DNA of 42,642 nt from Pseudomonadota bacterium (GTDB lineage Bacteria; Pseudomonadota; Gammaproteobacteria; Steroidobacterales; Steroidobacteraceae). The notes under the pieces are model-generated. The model saw only the letters and a program-made list of their open reading frames with translations. It ran no database searches and was not told where the DNA came from. Location: contig JAFAGC010000040.1 in NCBI GenBank assembly GCA_023423065.1, positions 1-42,642 of the forward strand, written 5' to 3'. A program made the position numbers and the translations under genes. Each line of letters begins with the position of its first letter. Position 1 is the first letter of the stretch. Below, piece after piece: positions 17,380 through 25,604 of this stretch.

Positions 17380-18261
17380 TCACCTGAATATCGGATTCGA
17401 CAGCAGGAACTTGATCGCCTCGGCGCGGGTTTCGTTGATCGGCTCGTCCGGGAACGATGCGAGGATCTTCTCGCTGCGTTCCCGGGCGCCAGCCTTGAAT
17501 TCGGGATGAGTAAAGATGTAGAGATCGTTGCGCCGGATGCCGCGCACGACGCGCCGGCCGCACTCCACCGGATCCATCCACAGCTCGCTCGTCGGACGCT
17601 GCGCGAGATTCTTCTCGAACTCCTCGAGTCCAGTGTCCTTCTTGTACTTCTCGGGGCGCAGCTTGCCGAGCTCGCGGATGTTCGATTGCACGGGACCCGG
17701 GCAGAACGCCGACACGCCGATGTTGGCCGGGGCGAGCTCACCCGCGAGGCATTCGGACAGCCCGACCATCGCGGACTTCGCCGTGATGTAGATGGAACAG
17801 TTGGGGATCGGGACGATCGCGGCCATCGACGAGGTGTTCACGATGTGGCCGCCCTCCCCGTGCGCGCGGATGCGCGGCAGGATCGTGAGGATGCCGTTGA
17901 CCACGCCGCCGATCATCACGTCGAGGCCCCAGTCCCAGTCGTCGAATCTCGTCTTGTCGATCGTTCCCAACAGTCCGAGGCCGGCGTTGTTGACGAGCAC
18001 GTGGATCTTGCCGAACGCTTTTTCCGCCCTGTCGGCGGCGCGCGCGTACGCTTTTCTGTTGGTGACATCGAGCTTGATCGTGCGCACCCGGCGGCCGAGC
18101 TTCTGCGAAATGAACCAGGCCTTGGCATCCTTCAGATGATCGTCGCGCACGTCGGCGATCACGACCTTCATGCCCTCTGCCACCATCGCCTTCGCGATGC
18201 CGAGACCGATGCCGCTCGCGCCGCCGGTTACGAACGCAACTTTGTCCTCGAGTTGTTCCAT
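17380..18261 (-). CDS. Short-chain dehydrogenase/reductase (SDR)
   Basis: This is a 293-residue classical SDR oxidoreductase. The cofactor motif TGGASGIGLGIA is at residues 13-24. NNAGLG, the catalytic serine in VNTSSMAAIV and the YxxxK pair in IYITAKSAMVG are all present, followed by CPGPVQSN. Acidic residues after the second strand (IADVRDD) suggest NAD preference. The C-terminal 60 residues, with ELWMDPVECGRRVVRGIRRNDLYIFTHPEF, are typical of SDRs acting on bulky substrates. It follows TonB receptor 2 by 21 bases and is probably in its operon. A role in oxidising a benzylic alcohol of an imported aromatic is plausible but inferred. Confidence 0.93.
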   Translation of the reverse strand: MEQLEDKVAFVTGGASGIGLGIAKAMVAEGMKVVIADVRDDHLKDAKAWFISQKLGRRVRTIKLDVTNRKAYARAADRAEKAFGKIHVLVNNAGLGLLGTIDKTRFDDWDWGLDVMIGGVVNGILTILPRIRAHGEGGHIVNTSSMAAIVPIPNCSIYITAKSAMVGLSECLAGELAPANIGVSAFCPGPVQSNIRELGKLRPEKYKKDTGLEEFEKNLAQRPTSELWMDPVECGRRVVRGIRRNDLYIFTHPEFKAGARERSEKILASFPDEPINETRAEAIKFLLSNPIFR

Positions 18262-18282
18262 GAGTCGGCGCCTGCGCCCGAC

Positions 18283-20853
18283 TCAGAAATTGCGCGTGAA
18301 CTGGACGTACCACTCGCGCGGTGCACCCGGCTGACCTTCCAGTGACGGCTGACCGAAAGCGGTCAGATCGAACTTGTTGAGGAAGTACTCCTCGTCGGTC
18401 AGGTTGGTCGCGCCGATGGCCACGCGCCAGGTGTCCTCGGGACTGGCCCACTCGATGCGCGCGTTCAGCAGTTCGTACGACTGCGCGCACTGATCCTCCA
18501 CGCTCGTGTCGATGAGCGTGACCGACACGTTGGTGCGGATCTGCGTGCAGATCTTCGTCTGCCCGTAGTAGTCGAAGCGCGGCGTGATCGCGCCGAGGTC
18601 GCCGACGTTGAACCGGTATGAGAACGAGGTGCTCCAGTTGTCGGACGGCACGTAGATCGGATTGTCGTTCTGGATCTCCGTGACGTTCGGATTGCCCAGC
18701 ACCGTGGGGTCGTCCCACTCGTCGCCGGAGAAATCGGTGTAGCCGTACTGCGCGCTGATCATCATTCCGTCGATGGGCGCGAATTGCACCTCGACCTCCG
18801 CGCCCTGGATCGTCGCGGGAATGTTCTGGTAGTAAGTGCGCGAAACGGTCGCCACGCACGGGTTACCTTGGGTATCGAAGATCGGCGTACCGGTCGCCGG
18901 CGGAATCGTGTTGTAGACGTACGGCGGCCCGCCCGGCAGCAAGGTGCACTCGGTGCCGCCCACCGGCAGGATGCGCTGGTTGTAGTCGACGTAGAAGGCC
19001 GCCAGGTTCACGCGCACGCGGTTGTCCGCGAAGTCGCTCTTGAAGCCGATCTCGTACGACGTCGCTTCTTCTCCATCCACCGGCACGAATTGCGTCGGCT
19101 GGAACGGCCGCGGATTGAATGCCTGGGGACGGTAGCTCGTGGCCGCGGACGCATAGATCATCATTCCGTCCGTGAGCTTGAAGTCGATGCCGGCTTTCCA
19201 GTCGAAGTGACTCTCGTCGGTGTCGAGTGTCGTCACGACGATGGAGTTGTCGAAGTCCTCGTCCTTCTGGTCGGTCGAATAACGCACGCCGGCGCTCACC
19301 GACACCTTGTCGCCCAGCCGCCAGACGGTATGCGCGAAGGCCGAGAGGTTCTCCGATTCCGTGGTGTTCTGGCCATTGACCAGCAACGCGTTCGGCACGA
19401 AGGCCGGGATCGACACCTGCTGCGAATTCGTGAACTCGCCCTGGTACCAGAACGCGCCGATCGTCCAGTCGAGCATCTCGCCGGCGGAGCTCGAGAAGCG
19501 CGCCTCCAGGGTCCTGGCTTCCACGTCCTGGATGCCGTCCACGAGCTGCAGGCTGTACGGCGACTGGTCCGTGTCGGTGGCGAAGGCGCCGTCGAACTTG
19601 GAATACGACCCGATCAACTCGAGCAGCGAGTTCTCGGAGAAGCGGATGTTGGCCTTCGCGCTGAACGCGGATTGTTCGAACGACGTCTGCGGGTTCGTGG
19701 TGAAGCCCGTCACCGGGTCCTGGTAAGTCGCGTAACTCGTGTAGATGTTCTCCGGCACGAACCGTTCGTCGAACGGCACGCCGGTGCGCGCCACCTGGGC
19801 GTTGCTCCAGAAGTTGAACGGTACCGGCAGCTGTCCGGCGAACGGCGATGTGGACGTGGTCGGGATGCGGCCGATGTGCACCAGCGTATCGGCGCGCGCC
19901 TCGGACGTGTCGTTGATGTATTCGCCCGTGAAGGTGAGATCGAAGCTGTCGCTGGGCGCGAAGCGGATCGCCGCGCGCGCGCCGGTGACGTCCTGGCCGC
20001 CCTGCGTGCCGACCTTGCAGTTGCCGGCACGATTGCGCGTGCGCGTCGGAATCGCGAAAGCATTGTCCGCCGCGCTTCCGGGCGCGACGGCGTCCGGCAG
20101 CGTGTCCGCGTCGGCGCCATCGGCCGCGAGGCCGTCGCCGTAACCGGCGAGCTGCGGGTGACGGCAGGCGAAGTCGTACACGGTCTGGTAGCCATCACGT
20201 TTCTTCGCCACACCGGCCACGCGGGCGAACACGGTATCCGACAGCTTGAAGTCGTAGCTGGCGCGCACGTCGATGCGGTTGAAGTCGCCGTAGGTCACGG
20301 AGATCGAGCCCGTGTCGTCACCCTGCGGCGCCTTGCTGATGTAGCGGATGGCGCCGCCGATCGAGCCGCGGCCGAACAGCGTGCCCTGCGGACCGCGCAG
20401 CACTTCGACGCGCTCGAGGTCCATCAGGTCCACGCTCGAGGCGAACGTGACCGGGTGCAACACGTCGTCGAAGTAGATAGCCACGCCCGGCTCGAACTCG
20501 GGCAGGAAATCGTATTGGCCGATGCCGCGGATGTAGGCGCTCATCGAGGCGCCGAAAGCCGCCTGCGCCGGGCGCAGGCTCGCGTTCGGGACCGTGTACG
20601 CGACCTCGAAGGCGTTCTGGAATCCGCGCGACTGCAGCTCCTCGGCGGTGACCGCGGTGATCGCGATCGGCGTCTCCTGCAGCCTCTCTTCCTTGAAGCG
20701 CGCGGTGACCACGATTTCTTCGAGGCCCGTGGACTCCTGCTGCTGCGCACCCTGCGCCGCCGCGGGGGCGACATGGAACCCGCAGGCCACGGCGATCGCG
20801 ACCGAGAGCAAACTACGTGTGAATGCGGTTTCAACGCCAATAGGCTGGTTCAT
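18283..20853 (-). CDS. TonB-dependent outer membrane receptor 2
   Basis: This is an 856-residue receptor with signal peptide (cleavage probably after HVAPAAAQG), TonB-box-like GLEEIVVTARFKEER, and plug motifs SAYIRGIGQYDF, VAIYFDDVLHP and LERVEVLRGPQGTLFGRGSIGGAIRY. The barrel ends in REWYVQFTRNF with a terminal phenylalanine. AGGGG lies 8 bases before the start. It is transcribed ahead of the SDR gene and divergently from the LysR regulator across a 193-base gap, which makes that LysR protein its likely controller. It resembles receptor 1 in plug wording (GRNSIGGAI and GRGSIGGAI) but clearly differs in sequence. The ligand is unknown. Confidence 0.93.
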   Translation of the reverse strand: MNQPIGVETAFTRSLLSVAIAVACGFHVAPAAAQGAQQQESTGLEEIVVTARFKEERLQETPIAITAVTAEELQSRGFQNAFEVAYTVPNASLRPAQAAFGASMSAYIRGIGQYDFLPEFEPGVAIYFDDVLHPVTFASSVDLMDLERVEVLRGPQGTLFGRGSIGGAIRYISKAPQGDDTGSISVTYGDFNRIDVRASYDFKLSDTVFARVAGVAKKRDGYQTVYDFACRHPQLAGYGDGLAADGADADTLPDAVAPGSAADNAFAIPTRTRNRAGNCKVGTQGGQDVTGARAAIRFAPSDSFDLTFTGEYINDTSEARADTLVHIGRIPTTSTSPFAGQLPVPFNFWSNAQVARTGVPFDERFVPENIYTSYATYQDPVTGFTTNPQTSFEQSAFSAKANIRFSENSLLELIGSYSKFDGAFATDTDQSPYSLQLVDGIQDVEARTLEARFSSSAGEMLDWTIGAFWYQGEFTNSQQVSIPAFVPNALLVNGQNTTESENLSAFAHTVWRLGDKVSVSAGVRYSTDQKDEDFDNSIVVTTLDTDESHFDWKAGIDFKLTDGMMIYASAATSYRPQAFNPRPFQPTQFVPVDGEEATSYEIGFKSDFADNRVRVNLAAFYVDYNQRILPVGGTECTLLPGGPPYVYNTIPPATGTPIFDTQGNPCVATVSRTYYQNIPATIQGAEVEVQFAPIDGMMISAQYGYTDFSGDEWDDPTVLGNPNVTEIQNDNPIYVPSDNWSTSFSYRFNVGDLGAITPRFDYYGQTKICTQIRTNVSVTLIDTSVEDQCAQSYELLNARIEWASPEDTWRVAIGATNLTDEEYFLNKFDLTAFGQPSLEGQPGAPREWYVQFTRNF

Positions 20854-21046
20854 TGCGAATTCCCCTGAGCCGGTTGATATGGCAGCTGTATGGGAGCTCG
20901 CGGCGTCGATGCATCATCGCCACACCTCCCCCCTTGCGCAGATCAAAAACCTTTCGGTCAAGGGTGACTCCACCCACGCCGCATGGGGGATCGACTGACC
21001 GGGAAATCCCTTGGGGAGCGGTAGTTGTCCGTTATGATTCGCGGGC

Positions 21047-21970
21047 ATGCAACTCAACCGCTTCGATTTGAACCTGCTCATTGCGCTCGATGCGCTGCTG
21101 CGTGAACGGAACGTCACGCGCGCGGCGGAACGTGTGTTCGTCTCACAACCTGCGATGAGCGCGGCGCTCCACAAACTACGCGAGTACTTCAACGATCCGC
21201 TGCTGGTGCGCGTCGGTCGCGAAATGGAGCTCACTCCGCGCGGCATCGCGCTGGTCGAGCCCGTGCGCGAGGCGCTGCTGCGCATCCAGGTGATGCTCGG
21301 CACGCAGCCGGTCTTCGATCCGAAGACCGCGCGGCGCGAATTCACCGTGATCATGTCCGAGGAGGCGGTGCCGGGCGTGCTGCCCTCGCTGCTGCGCACG
21401 CTAGCTACCGAGGCGCCGGAACTCGTCCTGCACATCGAGATGATTTCGCCGACCGCGCTTTCACGGCTCGAATACGGCGAAGCGGACCTGTGCCTGTGTC
21501 TCGAGAACCTGCAGTTGTTCGATCTGCGCGCGTACCCGGAGAATATCCGCACGACGCCGCTGCGCCCGGTCAGATGGGTGTGTGTCGTGAGCGAGGATCA
21601 CCCGGTGGTCGGCGAATCGCTCACGGTGGAGCAGTACACGGGGCTGCGGCACTTGTTCGGCCGTCCGGGCGGTTACACGGGCAGCGCGGACCAGCTCGTG
21701 CGCAACCTGCTCAACATCGACATCAAGGTGCACATGACGTTGCCGAGCCTGCTGCAGCTACCGCTGGCGCTGGTCGGGTCGACGCTCGCCGCGACGATGC
21801 CCGAACGCGTCGCGCAGCTCTATTCGAAGGCGCTGCCGATCCGCATCCTGCCGCTGCCGTTCGAAGTGCCGCGCACGCAGGAAGTGCTGCTGTGGCACAA
21901 GCGGCACGAGACCGATCCCGCGCACGCGTGGCTGCGCGAGCTCATCGCGAAGCTCGCCCAGGAGAGTTAG
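21047..21970 (+). CDS. LysR-family transcriptional regulator
   Basis: This is a 307-residue LysR-type regulator. The N-terminal helix-turn-helix reads FDLNLLIALDALLRERNVTRAAERVFVSQ..MSAALHKLREYFNDPLLVR, with the NodD/PcpR-like wording of this subgroup. The periplasmic-binding-protein-like effector domain runs from about residue 95 to 295. Such proteins usually bind a small aromatic or acid and activate a divergent promoter. Here the divergent gene is TonB receptor 2 with the SDR. It could also act at the distant lig promoters. Just past its stop lies the long inverted repeat at 21978-22036. Confidence 0.93.
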   Translation: MQLNRFDLNLLIALDALLRERNVTRAAERVFVSQPAMSAALHKLREYFNDPLLVRVGREMELTPRGIALVEPVREALLRIQVMLGTQPVFDPKTARREFTVIMSEEAVPGVLPSLLRTLATEAPELVLHIEMISPTALSRLEYGEADLCLCLENLQLFDLRAYPENIRTTPLRPVRWVCVVSEDHPVVGESLTVEQYTGLRHLFGRPGGYTGSADQLVRNLLNIDIKVHMTLPSLLQLPLALVGSTLAATMPERVAQLYSKALPIRILPLPFEVPRTQEVLLWHKRHETDPAHAWLRELIAKLAQES

Positions 21971-21977
21971 GAGAAAT

Positions 21978-22036
21978 CGGGGACAGATTTATTTATTGAC
22001 GATAAAAGTCATCGTCAATAAATAAATCTGTCCCCG
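21978..22036. repeat. Long perfect inverted repeat, REP-like, 26-bp arms
   Basis: Perfect 26-bp arms (starting CGGGGACAGATTTATTTATT) flank a 7-base loop AAAAGTC. The repeat sits 8 bases after the LysR stop and 32 bases before the desaturase stop, between convergent genes, so it may act as a two-way transcription end. The GGGGACAGATTTATTT type is known from proteobacterial intergenic repeats linked to REP-associated (Y1-type) transposases; no such gene is in this window. Ten bases further, ATTCGCGAAT (22040-22049) is a second small palindrome. Confidence 0.85.
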
Positions 22037-22067
22037 AATATTCGCGAATGAATCCGTCCCCTGCCGA

Positions 22068-23159
22068 TCAGGTCGCCGGGGCGGCGTCCGGGAAGACAGG
22101 CGCCGCGGTGACGCGGCCCTTGAAATCCAGCCAGCGGTGGTTCGCGTAGTCGTAGATCTTGCAGGCGCGAACCGTCGCCCAGTAACGCTGCCACGTCAGC
22201 ACGTACACGCGCGCGAGTTGCGGCACCGCGTTCTTGAGCGCGGCCTGCGCCTCGCGCAGGCGATAGAGCGGCACACCCGTGTTCACGTGATGCGCGCCAT
22301 GCTCGAGGATGTCGTGCAGGATCTGGCCCATGCGCTTCGGCACGACCACGTTCACGGTCGTGGTGATGAAGCCCAGGCGCTTCTGCCACTCGTCGCGCTT
22401 GTCGAACCACGCGACTTCCGGATGCGTGTGCTGGACGTAGATCACGAAACCCATGATGCAGTTGAACGCGAGGAACGGCAGCACGAAGCCGCCGAGCAGC
22501 GTCCAGGTGATCGAATGGTTGTCGTAGATGGCCCAGAGCACGAGCGTCGTGATCCAGATGGCGCCGACACCGAGCACGAGCACGTTGTCCCACCAGAAGA
22601 TCGCGCGGCGCACGCCGACGTGTTTCTTCGTGGGCAGGATCAGCTTCTTCCACCACATCTCGATGAGGTAATAGAGGCCCTGGCCGAAGCCCGAGCGGTA
22701 GATGCGCTCCATCATGCGGCGGGACTTCGAGGCGTTCGCCCATTCCTCGGCCGACATCGGCACCCAGACCTGGTCGCGGCCCTTGAGGTTCGTGAAGCCG
22801 TGATGCGCCACGTTGTGGCCGACATCCCAGAGGGAGAACGGCGTGAGCGACGGCAGGAAGGCGATGCGGCCGATCACCTTGTTGAGCCAGTCGTACTTCG
22901 TATAACTACCGTGGCAGGCATCGTGCCCGATCACGAACAGGCGCGCGATCGCGATGGATCCCGGGATCACCATGAGGGCCTTGGCCCACCAGGCATCGAA
23001 GTAGCAAGCGCCGGCGATGCACGCTCCCAGGAAAGCGAGATCGGCTAACAGTCGCAGCACGGGAACGAAGGAATCGCGGCGCAGGTATTCCTGCATGACA
23101 ACGCGAACGGTCTTGCGCGCATCGCTACGCGCGGCATCACTCGGGGTGGGGGTCGGCAT
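22068..23159 (-). CDS. Membrane fatty acid desaturase family protein
   Basis: This is a 363-residue integral membrane di-iron desaturase. The three histidine boxes are HDACHGS (about 93-99), HNVAHHGFTN (about 129-138) and EHGAHHVNTG (near 280), all intact. Hydrophobic hairpins lie between them, at about 36-75 and 195-240. Such enzymes introduce a double bond in an acyl chain or hydroxylate related lipids, using O2 and an electron donor. It lies 21 bases after the aldo/keto reductase gene at the tail of the lig operon, an unexpected place for a lipid enzyme. Membrane adjustment to aromatic stress, or action on a non-lipid substrate, are both open. Confidence 0.9.
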   Translation of the reverse strand: MPTPTPSDAARSDARKTVRVVMQEYLRRDSFVPVLRLLADLAFLGACIAGACYFDAWWAKALMVIPGSIAIARLFVIGHDACHGSYTKYDWLNKVIGRIAFLPSLTPFSLWDVGHNVAHHGFTNLKGRDQVWVPMSAEEWANASKSRRMMERIYRSGFGQGLYYLIEMWWKKLILPTKKHVGVRRAIFWWDNVLVLGVGAIWITTLVLWAIYDNHSITWTLLGGFVLPFLAFNCIMGFVIYVQHTHPEVAWFDKRDEWQKRLGFITTTVNVVVPKRMGQILHDILEHGAHHVNTGVPLYRLREAQAALKNAVPQLARVYVLTWQRYWATVRACKIYDYANHRWLDFKGRVTAAPVFPDAAPAT

Positions 23160-23180
23160 AGGGCGACAAGCCTATACGAT

Positions 23181-24179
23181 TCAAGCCCTTTGACCAAATT
23201 CTTCGGTGTCATTTTCGACCTGCGTCGCAGGCGGGTAACGGGCTCCTGCGACCTTCCCCGGTGCCATGAGCGCATCGAGCTTTTCGATCGTTGCGGCGGC
23301 CAGTCGGACACCCCCCGCAGCAAAGTTCTCGACCAGGTGCTCCTCGCGGGTCGTCCCCGGAATGACCAGCGTTCCGGCGTCCCGGTTGAGGATCCAGGCC
23401 AGCGCGAGCTGGGCGCTCGTGACCCCCACTTCGGCGGCGATGACCCCGATCGCCGGAAGCAGCCGCAGGTTTTCCTCGAAGTTCGGGCTCTGGAAGCGCG
23501 GCATGCCGCGCCGCAGGTCGCCTTCGCCAAAATCGGCGAACGAGCGCTGTTTTCCTGCGAGAAACCCGCGCCCCAGTGGGCTGAACGCGACGAAACCGAT
23601 GCCGAGCTCGCGGCACGCGGCCAGCGTCGCGATCTCGGGATTACGCGTCCACAGCGAATACTCCGATTGCAGCGCGGCGATCGGGTGGACTGCGTGCGCG
23701 CGCCGCAGCGTCGCGGCCGACACCTCCGAAACTCCGATCGCGCGGACCTTGCCTTCCCGCACCAGCGCGGCCATCGCGCCGATGGATTCCTCGATGGGGA
23801 CCCGCTGGTCCCAGCGATGCAGGTAATACAGGTCGATGCACTCGGTGCGCAGGCTGCGCAGCGACTGCTCGCAGGTTTCGCGAATGGCCTCGGGGCGGCC
23901 GTCCATTGCGCGCTTGCCATCGCGACCGAACAGGCCGCACTTGCTCGCGACGATTACATTCAACGGACGATTCGCGAGCACCTCGCCGACCAACGCCTCG
24001 TTGATGCCGAAGCCATAGAGGGCGGCGGTATCGAAATGCGTGATGCCGAGGTCGAGCGCACGTCGGAGCACGCGTTCGGCGACGTCGCGCGGCTGCGGCG
24101 GACCGTAGGCGTGCGACAGGTTCATGCACCCGAACCCGATCGCGGTGACTTCGTAGGGACCGAGCTTGCGGGTCAGCAT
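23181..24179 (-). CDS. Aldo/keto reductase
   Basis: This is a 332-residue NADPH-type aldo/keto reductase TIM barrel. The catalytic tetrad is visible as Asp and Tyr in THFDTAALYGFG (about residues 49-56), Lys in VIVASKCGLFG, and His in LYYLHRWD. The cofactor-tail motif IPGTTREEHLVEN is near residue 280. The opening KLGPYEVTAIGFGCMNLSHAYG is that of the YajO/AKR-13-like group that reduces aldehydes. Its start overlaps the ligJ stop by 7 bases, so the two are translationally coupled. Reduction of an aromatic aldehyde as detoxification is plausible; it is not a known step of protocatechuate 4,5-cleavage. Confidence 0.92.
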   Translation of the reverse strand: MLTRKLGPYEVTAIGFGCMNLSHAYGPPQPRDVAERVLRRALDLGITHFDTAALYGFGINEALVGEVLANRPLNVIVASKCGLFGRDGKRAMDGRPEAIRETCEQSLRSLRTECIDLYYLHRWDQRVPIEESIGAMAALVREGKVRAIGVSEVSAATLRRAHAVHPIAALQSEYSLWTRNPEIATLAACRELGIGFVAFSPLGRGFLAGKQRSFADFGEGDLRRGMPRFQSPNFEENLRLLPAIGVIAAEVGVTSAQLALAWILNRDAGTLVIPGTTREEHLVENFAAGGVRLAAATIEKLDALMAPGKVAGARYPPATQVENDTEEFGQRA

Positions 24180-25186
24180 GGGCCCACCCGAATTCTCGGA
24201 AACACCCTGCGGATATTGCCTTCGAAGATCTTCTGCTTGTCCGCGGCCGGCAGCGACGAGGCATCGATGTATTTCTTCGTATCGTCGTAATAGTGCCCTG
24301 TCTCCGGATCGATGCCGCGCACGGCGCCAACCATCTCCGAGGCGAACAGGATGTTGTCGATCGGCACGACCTTCAGCAGCAGGTCAATGCCCGGCTGGTG
24401 GTAGACACAGGTGTCGAAGAACACGTTGTCGCGCATGAGCTCGGGTAGCGGCGGACGTTTCTGATCCTGCGCGATTCCGCGGAAGCGACCCCAGTGGAAC
24501 GGCACCGCGCCGCCGCCGTGCGGAATGATGAAGCGCAGCTTCGGAAAATCCTTGAACAGGTCCGACATCATGAGCTGCATGAACGCCACCGTATCCGCCG
24601 ACAGGTAGTAAGAGCCCGTCGTGTGGAATGCCGGGTTGCACGACTGGCTCACGTGGATCATCGCCGGCACGTCGAGTTCGCAGAGCTTCTCGTACACCGG
24701 GTACCACCACTTGTCCGTCAACGGCGGTTCGGAGAACTTCCCGCCCGACGGATCGGGATTCAGGTTGCAGCCAACGAATCCGAACTCCTCCACGCAGCGG
24801 ACGAGCTCCGGGATCACGCCCCGCGGATCCGCGCCCGGCGACTGCGGCAGCTGGCACACGCCGACGAAATTCTCGGGATACAGCCGGCATACGCGGTGGA
24901 TGAGCTCGTTGCAGTGCTCGGTCCAGTGTTTGCTCGTCGTCTCGTTGCCGACGTGGTGACCCATTGCGCTCGCGCGCGGCGAGAAGATGGTCACGTCGGT
25001 GCCGCGCGAACGCTGCAGCTTGAGTTGCGCGTTCTCGAGGGAATCGCGGATCTGGTCGTCGCTGATCGTGATGCCGCCTTTCGCGGGCACGAGCGCCGGA
25101 GTCTTCAGCGCCTCGGTCTGTTGCTTGCGCCAGGCGGTGAGCGGTTCGGGCGCGGTCGTGTAGTGCCCGTGGCAATCAATGATCAT
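24173..25186 (-). CDS. ligJ: 4-oxalomesaconate hydratase
   Basis: LigJ hydrates 4-oxalomesaconate to 4-carboxy-4-hydroxy-2-oxoadipate in the protocatechuate 4,5-cleavage pathway. The 337-residue amidohydrolase-fold protein opens with MIIDCHGHYTTAPEPLTAWR, closely matching known LigJ proteins, and has the zinc-site histidine pair in DCHGH. RFIIPHGGGAVPFHWGRFRG and LFASEMVGAVRG give the remaining expected histidines and glutamate. AGAGGA lies 6 bases before the start. The gene is in the minus-strand lig operon after the small secreted protein. It differs from the related ACMSD group at GHYTTAP. Confidence in the exact role is high because every other pathway gene is present. Confidence 0.93.
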   Translation of the reverse strand: MIIDCHGHYTTAPEPLTAWRKQQTEALKTPALVPAKGGITISDDQIRDSLENAQLKLQRSRGTDVTIFSPRASAMGHHVGNETTSKHWTEHCNELIHRVCRLYPENFVGVCQLPQSPGADPRGVIPELVRCVEEFGFVGCNLNPDPSGGKFSEPPLTDKWWYPVYEKLCELDVPAMIHVSQSCNPAFHTTGSYYLSADTVAFMQLMMSDLFKDFPKLRFIIPHGGGAVPFHWGRFRGIAQDQKRPPLPELMRDNVFFDTCVYHQPGIDLLLKVVPIDNILFASEMVGAVRGIDPETGHYYDDTKKYIDASSLPAADKQKIFEGNIRRVFPRIRVGPC

Positions 25187-25208
25187 CGAATGTCCTCTTG
25201 TTCAAGGA

Positions 25209-25231
25209 GCCGCGGAGACTGGCTCCGCGGC
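25209..25231 (-). terminator. Hairpin between small secreted gene and ligJ
   Basis: A perfect 9-bp stem (GCCGCGGAG with CTCCGCGGC) with a 5-base loop lies 24 bases after the stop of the upstream small gene and just ahead of the ligJ ribosome-binding site. No T-tract follows, so it is more likely a partial terminator or an mRNA processing/stability hairpin than a full stop. Confidence 0.45.
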
Positions 25232-25255
25232 CCTTCTTCGTCTCGACTGCGAGTG

Positions 25256-25501
25256 TTACTTCGGCGGCGGCCTCGGTCCCGGCGGATTCGTAACCGGCTC
25301 CGAACCATCGAATTTCGGCGGCGGCGTCGGACCTTTCGGGCCCCCGAACACCGCCTCGTAGAGCGATCCCTGGAACAGACCCGAAAGATCGAAATCCGAT
25401 TTCTCGGCTCCGATACTCCCCGTCTGATGCGCCTGCGCCATCGATGACGCTCCCATGACACAGGCCGCGACCAGCGCCGCGCTCATTCCTTTCCTTACCA
25501 T
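25256..25501 (-). CDS. Small secreted proline-rich protein, unknown
   Basis: This is an 81-residue protein I do not recognise. It starts MVRKGMSAALVAACVMGASSMAQA, a clear Sec signal peptide cleaved before HQTGS, leaving about 57 residues. The mature part has SDFDLSGLFQGSLYEAVFGG, then a proline-rich tail with GPTPPPKFDG and NPPGPRPPPK. It has no cysteine. AAGGAG lies 6 bases before the ATG, an excellent ribosome-binding site. It sits between the DUF1932 dehydrogenase and ligJ in the lig operon, so its expression should follow aromatic degradation. It could be a periplasmic or envelope partner of the TonB receptor of the same operon, but this is a guess. Confidence 0.8.
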   Translation of the reverse strand: MVRKGMSAALVAACVMGASSMAQAHQTGSIGAEKSDFDLSGLFQGSLYEAVFGGPKGPTPPPKFDGSEPVTNPPGPRPPPK

Positions 25502-25604
25502 CTGGAACTCCTTATCCCATTCGTTTTGATTGGTTCTTCTCTTCGCCGGCCGGATGCCGGCGAAGCAGCCCATCATAACGCGGGAAGTTAGTCCGGATGC
25601 CTCA

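Noticed and set aside
20866..21046. LysR-type T-N11-A box between TonB receptor 2 and lysR
   Set aside because: Only a CAGCTG palindrome and scattered weak matches are present; nothing stood out enough to call a site.
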